64,000 bases of DNA from Pseudorasbora parva. Its lineage: Eukaryota; Chordata; Actinopteri; Cypriniformes; Gobionidae. The translations under genes were made by a program, and so were the position numbers. The stretch is from assembly GCF_024679245.1 (NCBI RefSeq), contig NC_090176.1, positions 23,080,546-23,144,545 of the forward strand. Reading direction: 5' to 3'. Below the pieces are notes generated by a model that was not told the DNA's origin, did not search any database, and worked only from the letters and a program-made list of their open reading frames with translations. This document shows, in pieces, positions 10,325 to 21,893 of this stretch. Position 1 is the stretch's first letter; each line of letters starts with the position of its first letter.

Positions 10325-11528
10325 CACAAAAAATGTATTGGGTCACTTACGACCCTAAGGTGTGTAACAGTGTAAGCATAATTTAATCTTTGCAATTGCA
10401 ATTCGCCCTTCATTCCACAAGGTGGCAATGTCTGTTACACAAAACGATGAAGTGACGCTTCACTCACAGTTGAAGAAAAGAATAGTAAGTATAATCAGCA
10501 CAATTTGAAATGGCCCAGCGATTCAAGGGGGTAATCTAGCACTCGGAAAGCGTTCCACCCATAGGGGCGGCCATTGCTAACCAAGCCATCACCTGCTGTT
10601 AGCATCCCATTGACTCCCATTCATTTTTGAGTCACTTTGACAGTGAATAACTTTACATCTGAGTCGTTTAAAGACTCCATTTGTCCATTGTTAATTTCTA
10701 AAGAAACACGACAATGTATATAAGGCTCCGTTACCTTGTATCTTACACTATCGCCCCGTAGAAGCTGTTTTTGTACAAAAATAGGCTAACACTTGCGTCA
10801 TAACCTCTGCGACTCTGTCGCACAGTTGAGAAATTACCGTATAGAAAGGAGGAGACGCTCAGAAACAATCTTTTACTGTCTATGAGGCAGTCAGGGGGAC
10901 GTGGAAATATAAAGTCTGATAAAGTCAAGGGAGAAGAATGGGGAGAAGCCGATAATGAGCCAAAAGAAACGGGAGAAAATATTTAAACAATGTGATTCAG
11001 ATTTCACTTTCCACAACTACTAGAAGACTTACAACTGTCAGACAGGAGGCTTATGTCACATCTACGTCGTCAAGCTCAGTCTAAGCCTGCGCAGTTCACT
11101 CAGCCATCAGGAAGTGAGTGCCTCTGATTGGCCTCATTTTCCGCCGATGAAGTCAATGGGATAGCTCTGTCCATTTATTTTACTGTCTATGCGATTTACA
11201 GCAGAACAAGTTCTGAAACGCTATGAGATATAAGTGTCACTGTCACTTGATGGCGGATTTGGGGAAGAAGCTGCCAGCTATCAAAATATTGATTTTGAAG
11301 ATGTTGAAAATGATAGTTTTGAGAATATGTTTGAGATTGTGAATATGAGCCAGATGGTGAATGTGCTTGGAAATTAGATCTGATGTGGACAGTAATGATG
11401 GTATAAAACATCTAAAATATGCTTTAATTTATTCTTCTGTAAAAATCCATCTGTGTTAGATACAGATCTGGGTCACTAAAGACCTGAATATGTAATGACG
11501 ATTGGTGAAACATTCATGCATTTAAGGG
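10325..11528 (+). mobile_element. piggyBac-like non-autonomous element, copy 1 (split by insertion)
   Basis: The right end reads ATGCATTTAAGGG followed by TTAA (11529-11532), the complement of the CCCTTAAATGCATGA end of copy 3 (32521). The left end is marked by GGGTCACTTACGACCC (about 10340), the same subterminal hairpin style as in copy 3; the outermost left bases and left TTAA are not clear. piggyBac elements cut at TTAA and have CCC/CCYT-type tips, which fits. Inside, after a 667-bp insertion is removed, a reading frame starting ATGGCCCAGCGATT resumes as RFTAEQVLKR and then SLSLDGGFGEEAAS, NIDFEDVEND and SFENMFEIVNMSQM. This resembles the N-terminus of fish piggyBac transposases, but stops intervene and the catalytic part is absent. 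Confidence 0.7.
10524..11190. mobile_element. 667-bp element inserted in the piggyBac-like copy 1
   Basis: The host reading GCGATT is duplicated exactly on both sides (10518-10523 and 11191-11196). The uninterrupted sequence is seen in copy 2 at about 19637, so both boundaries are well supported. The insert begins CAAGGGGGTAATCTAGCAC and ends TTTATTTTACTGTCTAT; no obvious terminal inversion. The interior CCATTGACTCCCATTCATTT is familiar from abundant cyprinid repeats. Superfamily unassigned. Confidence 0.75.
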
Positions 11529-11532
11529 TTAA

Positions 11533-13309
11533 TGTTCACTCCGTCTCACTCAGAAAATGCACACAAGCAATAAGAAATCAAGATTAACAAAAACATAACC
11601 TGAAATACAATCCGTACACCTTTATCATTAAAGTGAATATATCTGTTGTGTTCATCGTAACAAGTTATCACTTTGAATATGTTCTTGTGAGATTAACCCC
11701 CAGTGTCAGCCCTTTTGAATGTGCTGTAATAAATTATGATGAGATGTAGCCTAAATGATTTTGAGCAATGTTAGGTCTGCATGGTCTAAGCGTAAACCAG
11801 TAAAACACACCAAGGTTCCCTCAGAGAGGTTAAAAAAGGTTTTCTGTTCCGTCCACCTCATTATTTTCACATTTGGAATGCACATCTGTGGTTGATGTGA
11901 CTTTTAGACCTGATTAAAGCTGAGGTGGTATGAGCAGTACTTCCCTCATGCTCCAGTGACCCGCAATGCTTGAGAATTCCATCCAAACTTGTAAACCTCC
12001 CGTCCAAACCCTCTTTTGCCTGAGAGCAGGGGCTTTACGAGGTTGTCAGGTGGTGTGTGCGCTGTGTGAGAGCAGTAACGTGCCAGCAGGGATTGAACCA
12101 AGCCCAGCAGGGAACGGCCTTCCTAAGGCCAGGCACAGGGCAGGCGACGAGTCACGAAATAAAGGAGTCAGCCAGGATGACGATGCCCTGTGAATGAAGA
12201 AAAACCGACCTATCCGAGAAATTAATATCTCAATGCCAAGCATTCAGTCATTAATGCCATTTCCCCCCTTGTGTGAACCTCTCTAGTCTAATGCAAATAT
12301 TGTACTAATTATAATAGTTTTCTGAGAATTAAAAAGCATGGCAAAGTACCTCAGCAGTAGCTAATAAGTCATTCTAAATCCTTAGTCAATCAAAGTTTAA
12401 AAATGGTATTGGGCCAAACACGATGACTGAACGAAGACCGTTCACAGGATCAAAAAACAAATCAATCAATTTATTGAACTATAGGTAAAAGTAGCTCTTT
12501 TGTTACTGTCAGTCTTGCTGCTCAAATAAAGAGGCTGCTTTTGGAACAAGTACACATGTACTCTCTTCTTTCAAGTGCATTGAAAACACATGTCTGGAAG
12601 TTGATGAAAGGCACACTTTTCCTCCATAAATTGGCAGAGCCTGTAGATTCGCACACATATATAAATTAATGGACTAAGCGTTGCAGTAATGTCATCAAGC
12701 ACATTACTCTTATTTGGATAGCTGTATCATGACCTCTCCAGCAACTGTGTATTTATGGGCCCTTCAAAATCCCTGGCCGTCGTGAGAACATATGATGAAG
12801 ATAAGCAAATGCGTGGCTAGCGTTCATTTCATTCCTCCGGCAATCCTATATGTTTACGAGTGTCCAATCTAACGACAGCTACACAGTTAACCGAGTGCAT
12901 CTCAGTTGCACACCATAAATCATCAAGAAATTTGGGTCTTGGAAAAACACCTCCAGTCATATTCTAACAATAAAGTATACTGCTTTCATAACCTACATTA
13001 AAGACTGAATACTTTTACTGTTGGATTCACATCAGTTTAATTTTATTCCTGTCATTTATTTCCATATTATCCAATAACACCAGCATAGAATAAAGGCTTA
13101 CCCTAAAGCAAAGTATATTTGTAAAGTATATAAAAGCATGTGTACTTTACATTTTCTTATTACAACTTATGCTTCTATTTTGCAGTGAAATATCCAATAA
13201 CCACTAGGCCAGCGTTATATATTTTGTTCAGTTGAGTACTTACAATATCCCAATTGTTTCCAACTATTTGTAAATTGTGAGAAAATTGCTATTTTAGCCA
13301 AGGACCGGG
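11533..13309. other. No gene seen; possibly conserved non-coding sequence in part
   Basis: Short frames at 11966-12243 on both strands have no known motif. The less repetitive, mixed-composition stretch at about 12690-12960 (for example TTATTTGGATAGCTGTATCATG) could be a regulatory element, but this is only an impression. Confidence 0.4.
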
Positions 13310-13480
13310 ACGTCTCAACCATAGACTGTAAAACATACCCTGCATCCCATTTGCATACTATCCATACTAAATAGTATTCGAAAATAGAATTAGTATGTCC
13401 CAAATCGTATGTTGAGTATTCCAAATATTCCCAGATGATTTACTATTTCCGGTCAGAATTCGAAGTGCGGATCTACGCAC
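13310..13480. repeat. CATACTA...TAGTATG-type palindromic MITE fragment
   Basis: GCATACTATCCATACTAAATAGTATT followed by AGTATGTCCCAAATCGTATG belongs to the same style as the 61612-62300 element (TACTATATAGTA, GCATGTCAGAATTC). Both contain a GTCAGAATTCG-like motif. Boundaries approximate. Confidence 0.5.
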
Positions 13481-14009
13481 ACTCTATATTGAGATATAGG
13501 GTTTGTGTGGAGCAGCATTTACTGTGAACTGAGCAGCTCCGAGACACTGAAAACACCGGTTATTAACTGTAGAGCCAACAAATGCAGGGTACAATGACCC
13601 AGAGACATGAATCCAGGTCAGGGTGTTAACAATAAATAAAATCAGTATCAACAAAACCCTTTTCTGCAAAAATCCATTTGTGCACTGCAGAAGTGGCTTG
13701 CAATCTGCACCTAAAGCAGCTAAGGTGCATTTTTACACTGCTATTAAAATTGCAAAAATAAGGCTATGAGATAAATGTTTTAAAAATATTTTAAATACTG
13801 AAATGTATGAAAATATTTTTTAAAAATGAAACAATACTTTAAGTTTGAAACTAAAACCAACAATATTGTGTCTTAAACGCTGGCACGTGCACAGATAAAC
13901 CCCAAGTGAGGGACAAATACCTCCCCTTTTGACTTCTGACTAGATACATTTCCTTTTTGCAAGACATTTTTTCTTATTTCATATTTTAGATTTTATTTAA
14001 CTGTATGAC

Positions 14010-14011
<2 letters not shown>
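13481..14011. other. No feature seen
   Basis: AT-rich; no open frame of note, no repeat terminus recognised. Confidence 0.5.

Positions 14012-14062
<51 letters not shown>
14012..14062. repeat. (GT)n microsatellite, about 25 units
   Basis: Uninterrupted GT run seen directly. Confidence 0.97.
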
Positions 14063-14065
<3 letters not shown>

Positions 14066-14309
14066 CCTTTCTGACTTTATGACCCCCAGGGGCCACTAAA
14101 ATAAAATATGATTTAATCTGATTCGTTTAAGTCTCCTAAAAAAACAAAAACAAAAAAAAAAACATGGGGCGTATGTATAAAGCCACTCAGAGTAAAATTT
14201 TAGAGTCTAGTGTGTCAAAATTTTACGAATGACGTAATTTCTCGCAGAAACCACTCGTTTTGCGTCTTAAGAAATCAATGTGTCGCCACAAGCCACGAGC
14301 AACGGTTGG

Positions 14310-14425
14310 AGTTAAAAATCTTCATTTGTGTTCTACTGAAGAAACAAACACACCTACAAATTGAATGCCCTGGGGGTAAGCAGATAAACATTAAATTTTT
14401 ATTTTTGGATAAACTATCCCTTTAA
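14310..14425 (-). mobile_element. Angel-like MITE fragment
   Basis: Ends in TTTTGGATAAACTATCCCTTTAA-like sequence and contains AAAAATCTTCATTTGTGTTC, the internal signature shared with copies at 21894 and 35039. Only the right-hand portion is present. Confidence 0.65.
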
Positions 14426-15439
14426 GAGAGCTGAAGAGGTATCCTAACCTAGCTTAGAGTAACAAGATGGCAGCAGAGAGGATGAGACCACACTTTCCAA
14501 CTAAAATATAATGTATTGGAGTTAAATTATGACGGGTTGGATGTAGTAAGATATTTTATTCTCCCACTCTACAAATCAATGCTCTTCAGAAATTAAACTA
14601 TTGTGTCACTGACCACACCAAACAAAGTAGTAGTGGCCAAGTGTGATGTGCTGAGGTTTTTTTTTATTTTTATGACACTACCAATTTGTTTAAATATGAG
14701 AAAAATATTTTTATATTATATATATTTTTATATTTTAAAATATGAGGGAAGAACGAAAAACACTAAACTTAGTTAAGGTATATTTGACTAAATTATTTGG
14801 CAAAAAAGCCAAACTAGAGCTACGTTTACTGCAACATAATGAGTAATTAATATTTAATTTGTCCTCTCTTGTTTTTGCATGTGTTCATAATTTATTTGTA
14901 TGAAAGACTGGACAAAAATTATATTTGCACAATTTGCCATGTTTCATTGTGCTATCACAACAAATGACTCCAATCACAACTATGCAATATGCTTAAAAAA
15001 TCATTAACACATTTTTTATAATATTAGAATAAATGGTGAATATGTAGCCTACATTTTCTTAGGCAGTTCATTTACAAAATCGGGCCACCTTTATGAGGAT
15101 TTCAGGCTTCCCTGGAGTTGTTGGAGACATTGAACTCAAGTTCGCATAATTGCTTTAACTGTAAATGGGGAGAGCAATAGAAAAGAATTCTACAGCATCA
15201 ATAATAAGTTGTGATAATTTTGCAATCTAAAAAAAAAAATGTAACATTAAAGTTTCAGTGTCCTAATTAAATGATTGATGTCATGCTGGGTCATGTCATT
15301 GTAGTCTTTAGTTTGCAACACTTGAGTGTCACTTCAGTCAGCACTTGAGAATCCGTCTTACACTTTGCTGAATGTAGCTTTCATAAATGCCTCCTACTCT
15401 TAGACAAGTCCTACTTTTTACTAAAAATTTTTGGCTCAA
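14426..15439. other. No gene seen
   Basis: Very AT-rich with several TATATTTTTATAT-type runs near 14700-14740. No element ends recognised. Confidence 0.5.
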
Positions 15440-15784
15440 CCCAGCAAGCAATTTTGAGTTTAAAAGATGTCTAATAGCTGTCCAAACACAGCCTTGACGT
15501 CAAGGCTAAAACAAGGCAACATTTGGGCTGTCAGGGAAAATTGAATAGATGTCAAAACATATAGCCCAAGAATAGACTAGTCATCTAGAACATGAACATG
15601 TCAAAGAAATAAAACACCTTGTAATCACTGTTGACTTGTCATACATTAGAAAAAAATTATTTTGGCAAAAACGACATGTAACTAAATTCAAGATTATTTT
15701 GGCTAGAAGTGGGTTACTCATAGCCAGAATATATTGGGTCTATAACTAACCAAGACAGTGACATGACGGCTATTGTTTGCTGGG
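15440..15784. mobile_element. 345-bp MITE with CCCAGCAARCAAT ends
   Basis: CCCAGCAAGCAAT at 15440 is mirrored by ATTGTTTGCTGGG ending at 15784. The interior holds AGATGTCTAATAGCTGTCC and GACGTCAAGGCT, as in a common fish MITE. A target duplication was not resolved. Non-coding. Confidence 0.7.
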
Positions 15785-16973
15785 AACTAAAGGCTTAAGC
15801 TTAAGTTAATATATAAAGTTTAATATATCAAAGCTTTATATATTAACAGATACACATTCTGTGTTTATGTAGCCTAAAACATATGCACATCTATGGTAAA
15901 CAAAAGGTCAAACATGTCTTCATTCCATCATAAAATTAGCCTCTTTGCTCTCCAGAACCTTTGGCATGTGATATGAATACTGCTAAAGTGAAAGCATTAA
16001 AAAAAGTGCATGTCATTGCGCAGTTCAACAGCAGAGGGCAGATTATTTGTCCACTGGTACATTTAGAAGCTGCAGACTTCAGTTTTGGAGGGAGGGATCT
16101 GTGATTGAGCCCCCTGCACCAGCGGAACATGAATATATGACAGTTAAACTTACATACAGTTCAGCTGAAGATCAGCCGTAGCTCAGCACACTAATACAGA
16201 TGTCCATTTAACTTGTTGAAAGGAAAGCATGCTGGTAGTAAAGCAGTGTTTTCTCTTTGTTTTCAAGTTCAGAGAACTTGTGTTAGCTTGTTCTCTTTCT
16301 CTACACCTTTCTGTCATTCTCGAATCTGTCATTTACATTGCTGTGTGTGAGCACAGTACATTAATAATACAGTATTCTTTTCTGCTGTTTATAATTCTAG
16401 GTGATGACAAGAACAACCCTCAATAATATAGAGACTTTCAACTTAAGGGTGGATGTTTCTGTCTCATTCCTCCTCTTACCATGCATATGCTTATGTTTTT
16501 TCTTAACGGTAGAGGACAAAACAAGGACTGATTTCACTGTATTCCCTCGCCAGATCCCCATCTTGTGTTTTACAGTTGCTGGAACCACAGAGGATGGGTG
16601 TCAGTCGACTGTACATTCATATATAATGAAACACCTACAGAAGTACACAAAGGAAAAACACTGTGAGAGCACACAGAGAAAACACAGCTCCCTCAATAAT
16701 TGATGACAAGCATCAGCTGTTAAGTCACACATATGACATATCTTGCATCGTTCAAAATATACACATGATGAAATCAAGCATATGATTTATAAATGTGTAG
16801 GTAGACTACGAGTGTGTTTTTGGAGGAGACAGGACCGAAGTATTTGTAGCTACAGTATGATAATAATGGCCAAGCTAAATATTAAATAGCACAAATGCAA
16901 ATGTCATAATGTTTTATACAACAGTTAAAAAAAGTAAAAAATTAATTATTATTAATTATTATAATTATAATTA
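15785..16973. other. No gene seen; one AT-rich hairpin
   Basis: A perfect 14-bp inverted repeat, GTTAATATATAAAG at 15805-15818 and its complement at 15834-15847, can form a 15-base-loop hairpin. Overlapping small frames at 16229-16703 on both strands show no known motif. Confidence 0.5.
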
Positions 16974-16977
16974 TTAA

Positions 16978-18175
16978 AGGGGGGGTGAAACACTCAGTTT
17001 CAGTCAATCTCATGTCAGTCTTGAGCACCTATAGAGTAGTATTGCATCCTTCATATCTCCGAAAAGTCTTTAGTTTTATCATATTTATAAAAGAAATATG
17101 GGCTGTACCGAGTCTTTCCGGAAAAAAATGAGCGCCTGGAGGCGTATCGTGTGGGTGGAGCTAAAGAATGACAAGCGCACCCAAAGTAATGACGTCCTCA
17201 AGCGTGGAGAAACTCATGTATGCTATCGATCGGATTCAGCTAATACATGATCCAGAATCAGGCTGAAATAAATTAAACAGGAGAAACAGCAACAGCAGGA
17301 CGTCCGTCTATGTACTGTATTTAGTGGCCTGTCAACATATGTGCGTGTTTACTCGCAGTTTATGAGGACATGATTCGGTTTATGGACTATTGTATGCGAC
17401 TAAACCTTAGCAGTAGAAAGCAAAACGGTTTTGCACATCAGACTAGTGTAACGTTATACATAGAACAACAATGGAGTAACCGCATTTGAATGACGAAACA
17501 CGCGATCGTGTCATTTACTGATGTTTACTCACGCAAGGATAGCCAACAGCATAGACATTTGAAGCAGTTTTACTCACCGGCTGCTTCCAAAGCAGGACCG
17601 AACCTTTATCGGGACCGCTCCGTCAAAAACACACTTCTATGGTATGATTTGGTGAAGTCCTGTGACAGCAATGACCGTGGAAATCCACTTTGCGACGCGA
17701 CTGAAGCGATGTTGTGAAGCTTCCTGTCATTTCAGTGTTCAAATTGGTTCAAATGCAGCGCTGCCTTCCCGGAATGCTGTGCTGAAGCGTTAAAGTCGCT
17801 TGATGTCACCCATAGGAATAGAGTGGAGCGCGGCGCGACAGAAGTGTTCACGGACGACTGGATCTGCAGCTGAGCGAGTGTTTACGGGCGTGCATTTCCT
17901 CTCTTGCTCTAGTCACATGCGCGCGGCGCGCACCCTACCGGGAGAAGAGCCCGTACGGCCCATACAAGGACCTTCCGATCTATTAACGTCAAGTAGACCC
18001 ATACTCGAAAAAAACTCTCAGAAACTTGTGAGAAACCGGAAGGAGTATTTTTCACAAAGAAATACTCCATCAAACATCCAACATTAGTTTTTGAAACTTT
18101 GTCTATGTTTAGGATGGGAATCCAAGTCTTTAACAGTTTAAAAAGCTCAGTATGCATGAAACAGCATTTCACCCC
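16978..18175. mobile_element. 1.2-kb TTAA-flanked non-autonomous element (Kolobok-like)
   Basis: TTAA (16974-16977) then AGGGGGGGTGAAAC at the left end; GCATTTCACCCC then TTAA (18176-18179) at the right end. The tips are inverted copies of AGGGG(n)GTGAAA. Perfect TTAA target duplication is seen. The interior includes GAGTCTTTCCGGAAAAAAAT and GAGCGCCTGGAGGCG, which I recognise as a very abundant cyprinid repeat. TTAA duplication occurs in piggyBac and Kolobok families; the AGGGG tips suggest Kolobok, but no transposase is present to confirm. Open frames at 17490-18172 are by-products of the GC-richer interior. Confidence 0.75.
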
Positions 18176-18234
18176 TTAACTTTCTTAGTATTCCTAAATC
18201 AATTTCCATTCATGTTTTGTAAAAAATGGCATAA

Positions 18235-19850
18235 GGTTGCTAAAGACCTGAGGTGTGTGACAGTGTAAGTATATATTTTTTTCTGTACAACAATAATTGA
18301 AATCTTTGATGACTTTGAATAAGTGCATTTCACCTTCATTCCACAAGGTGTCTGATACACAATGACAACCCGTTCTCACTCCCAAGGCGTCAAAAACCGA
18401 AGCATGGTCAAGTGCCTTCCGCGTCACAATAAAGACGCTAAAGGTGCCCCAAGGCGTCATGTTTCGACGCGCTGGGTGTTCCATTCATTTCAGTGAGAAA
18501 CCTTTGGCGTCATACACAGACGCGCTGGGTATTAGTAATGTTATCGTCATGGTGAAATTGTATTAGTTTATAATTTTGCCATTATGACATGTTGGAGTGT
18601 GTTTTTCAATTTAATCAGCAAGCATAATTTTATTTACATTTATTTTATTTACGCTATTTAGACACTCTTAACATGTAACCCAACCCCATCCCATCCCATC
18701 CCTAAACCTACCCATTTGTCTGAACATGATATAAAACACAGGATATAGCCTGACATATACGACTGCATACACAAGTTATTCAAAAAAGTTAAATAATCCA
18801 AGTTTTCCGAGGCCAAACGATTGATTTGTATGAAGAAAATCCCCAAAAGCGATCGGCATCTCCATCCGCAGAAGATCATCAACAAACACATCAAATTTCA
18901 AATATTGGCGCCCGTACTTCAGATTTCATAGTGAAATTGCATTGGCTCTCATATGTCTTGTGACCAATTGCATTATTACGTCAGCATTGATTGTAAAATG
19001 TCATTGGCTCTCGTGTGTCTTGTGACCGATTGCGTCATGCTCAGGAGTCTTTTGAATTATTTGAATGAGAAATGAATGAGTTCGTTCACGGGGCAGCGGG
19101 ATCATCATTTCAGCGATTAAAACATCAAGATCGACTCTGTTCTTCACATGAAGATATCGTATGATTTCAGAAGACTTGGAATGCAACATGAGTTAATACT
19201 TTTATACTGCTTTGGTCAGTTTTTGCAATAAATACCTGTGTCTGTACATTTATTTGCCTGTTATGTGTTTTATATTGTTTAGATATGGGTAGGTTTAGGG
19301 TAGGAGTGGAGTTAGTTGCTCCGAAATATAAAAGTAGCCTTTAAATATTAATAAAATCATGTCTGCTTTTATAAACGCAAATAATTAAATGCGTCTGTTT
19401 ATGACGCCAAAGGTTTATCATTGTAATGAATGGAGCACCCAGCGCGTCGCAAAATGACGCCCAGGGGCACCTTTAGCGTCTTAATTGTGACGCGGAAGGC
19501 ACTTGACCATGCTTCGGTTTTTGACGCCTCGGGAGTGAGAATGGGTTGACAATGATGAAGTGACGCTTCACTCACAGTTACCGCACGCAGAAAACAAAAG
19601 CATAGTAAGTATCATCAGCAAAAATTGAAATGGCTCAGCGATTTACAGCAGAATCAGATATTAATGTCACTGTCACTTGATGGCGGACCTGGGGTAGAAG
19701 CTGCCAGCGATCAAAATATTGATCTTGAAGATGTTGAAAATTATAGTTTTGAGAATATGTTTGAGATTGTGAATATGAGCCAGATGCTAAATGTACTGGG
19801 AAATTATTTATTTTATGTACTTGCTACTGTAATATACTTGACTTTTGTAT
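18235..19850 (+). mobile_element. piggyBac-like non-autonomous element, copy 2 (split by foldback insertion)
   Basis: The left part GGTGTGTGACAGTGTAAG (18253) and TTCATTCCACAAGGTG (18336) aligns with copy 1 (10361, 10412) and with the complement of copy 3. After the 18366-19548 insertion the copy resumes AATGATGAAGTGACGCTTCACTCACAG as in the others. ATGGCTCAGCGATTTACAGC (19629) reads MAQRFTAE, then a frame change leads to SLSLDGGPGVEAAS, NIDLEDVENY and SFENMFEIVNMSQM. The CCCTTAAATGCATGA right tip is not found, so the copy is truncated near 19850. Its left TTAA is also unclear because a different TTAA element ends immediately upstream at 18175. Confidence 0.65.
18366..19548. mobile_element. 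1183-bp foldback element inserted in piggyBac-like copy 2
   Basis: Left end CAACCCGTTCTCACTCCC, right end the complement of CAACCCATTCTCACTCCC. About 155 bases of each arm are inverted copies at over 90 percent identity by eye, rich in GGCGTC/GACGCC. The 7-bp ACAATGA is duplicated exactly at 18359-18365 and 19549-19555, and the empty site is visible in copies 1 and 3. The interior is AT-rich with CCCATCCC repeats and TAGGTTTAGGGTAGG, and carries no transposase. Superfamily unassigned. Confidence 0.85.
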
Positions 19851-19919
19851 TGCCCTGAGAACATAAGTTGTTACAAAGCAGAATAAACACACAGCAGTGC
19901 ATCTGTCTCACTCATGAAT

Positions 19920-20210
19920 CAGGGTGTTGTTGTTTTTTTAATCAAACGAATGAATGATTCATTGACTCATAATAAATACAGTAAATTGTTTCTTTCTTAA
20001 TAGATTAGTGCTTTGAAAAAAACGGTTATATGATACACAATAAAGACATTCATGTGGCCCACCTACCTGAGAATCAGTGTAACCCGCAGAAAGAGTCACT
20101 GTAAAATCCTCACCACTAATGCACAGATTGAAAGTCAATCTGGAACAAACACAGACATGCATAAGGAAACAACCTGCCAATATATATTTATAATCATTAT
20201 AATATATAAT
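19920..20210. repeat. Dispersed repeat related to 44215-44320 and 63830-63920
   Basis: Contains GAATGATTCATTGACTC, CGCAGAAAGAGTCACTG and ACTAATGCACAGATTG. Matching words CTGCAGAAAGAGTCCACC (44270) and GTAGAATGAGTCAGTG (63846) appear with the same spacing style. Limits and type not determined. Confidence 0.4.
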
Positions 20211-20329
20211 CATAGTTTTCATCCCCTAATCCTATTCGGCATGTTTAAATTGCTGCTTTCCTTGTGATCTCCACAAGATGATTTCAGGTTTTATAGTACA
20301 TTTGATCCTCACTATAGGTAAAACCTGAC

Positions 20330-20580
20330 CTAGGCTGCACACACACACGCACGCAGTTAGGTTTTTGTGAATTGCGGGGACTTTCCATAGGCTTAATGGA
20401 TTTTACACTGTACAAACTGTACATATATCCCCCTACACTGCTCCTGCCCTAAACCTACACATCACAGTTAACATTCTGCATTTTTACATTTTCAAAAAAA
20501 AAAAAACATAATTTAGTATGAAAGTATGATTTTATGAATCCATTTACATTGTGGGGACCACTGGCTGGTAGGTCATCTCA
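20330..20580. repeat. GGGGACTTTCCATAGGC-type dispersed repeat, copy 1
   Basis: GCGGGGACTTTCCATAGGCT (20377) to CATTGTGGGGACCACTGGC (20547), with CCCTAAACCTACAC between, is a widespread teleost repeat flanked by CA-repeats. A related copy lies at 52690-53130. Confidence 0.55.
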
Positions 20581-20586
20581 GGTTTA

Positions 20587-20597
20587 TATTACATTTG

Positions 20598-20627
<30 letters not shown>
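20587..20627. repeat. (CA)n microsatellite
   Basis: Short CA run adjoining the preceding repeat. Confidence 0.85.
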
Positions 20628-20629
<2 letters not shown>

Positions 20630-20632
<3 letters not shown>

Positions 20633-21694
20633 TAACCTCTCTGTGCCCCGTCTCTTATAGGGTGCCTGGCACGGCTGCGGAGGATCTCGGCACAGCCACA
20701 AGCATGTGTGTAATTTTATACAGCCGGCCCGTTCTCATTGCATGCCAGTTCACACATCCGCCATTTCAAACTGCTTGCCCTGTAAAACTGAATACGGACT
20801 CCGCATACCACAAAACACAAAGAGATCACTTGGCACGCAAACCTCCGACACAGTGCGCACACATATGCGCCTGTCCGAATCTTGCCCCTGCGTTGTCTCA
20901 CTTACTGTAGGCTTGATCTGGGCCAGACATGCTTTCCATTTCATTCGCCATGACATCACAATTGCCAAATGAGCAGATGATGTTTGGGGAGGAGAGGTGA
21001 ATGAAGAGCAACTGGGTTTGACATATAATGATATCCTGTTGAAATGAAATTCATCAAATGGTAATTACACTCTTTCAAAAACAGACCAAACACTGAACAG
21101 TTTAAAGTTTGTCACTGGAAATTGGAGGACTGAAATTAAAACTGATTGAAAATGCAGAAGCTTAGGAAAGAAAAACACTGCACATTTAGTCATGCAGATT
21201 TTGCCACAAACTATATAGCTAACTGCATGCTAGAAGTTTGTCTGCTCTATGTAGTTAGATATCAAATCTAAATTCCCTCGAGAATCCCTGCAGTCTAGGG
21301 GGAGAAGATATCAGAGGAGTTTATTTTTATAGCTCAAGTATGATTGAGTGAACAGTGAAGCTCAATGCTCCCCTCATCCTTTCAGCCGTTCATAAAGAGT
21401 TTTGACTTTCTCCGAGGTTTCTTAAGCACAAACTAACAGCATTTGTGCTTGGGGTCGCGAGGGGTGTGTGTGTAATCATACAGTGTGATCAGGTCACAGA
21501 GATGTCGGAGTGTGTGGCGAGGAGCCAGGGAGGACAGAAACTGCTCAGCACACAAGACAGGAAGTTGTTTTACTCACAGCTGGTGATGGGAATGTGAAGC
21601 TTGTGAGATGGAAAGAAGAGAAAATGCATGGCATGCTGTAGAGAAATAATAAACACCAACAGACTATGTACAAATACATCTTTACAGAAAGTCA
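20630..21694. other. No supported gene
   Basis: Overlapping frames at 20662-20972 on both strands have no known domain. A CTCTTATAG acceptor-like site at about 20652-20660 precedes GGTGCCTGGCACGGCTGCGG, but no matching donor or protein was recognised. The rest is non-repetitive and unassigned. Confidence 0.4.
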
Positions 21695-21893
21695 TTAAAT
21701 TGTTAGTTCACCCAAAAAAGAAAATGACTCCATGATTTATCACCCTCAAGACATAGGTGTATATGACATTATTCTTTCAGACGAATGCAATAGGAGATAT
21801 ATTGTCCTGGCTCGCCCAAGTTTTATAATGGCAGGGAATAGATGATTAGATTTTGAAGACCAAGAAAGTGCATCCCTCCATCATTAAAGGGTT
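21695..21893 (+). mobile_element. Angel-like palindromic MITE, left arm only
   Basis: TTAAATTGTTAGTTCACCC followed by a segment (ATGACATTATTCTTTCAGA, TTTTATAATGGCAG) shared with the arms of the 56415-57167 palindrome. It ends abruptly where a second Angel-like element begins. Confidence 0.7.

Noticed and set aside
17490..18172. Several 75-95-codon frames
   Set aside because: They lie wholly within the TTAA-flanked non-autonomous element and show no transposase or host domain.
20650..20720. Exon-like GC-rich segment after CTCTTATAG
   Set aside because: No donor site, no recognisable peptide, and it adjoins a CA-repeat.
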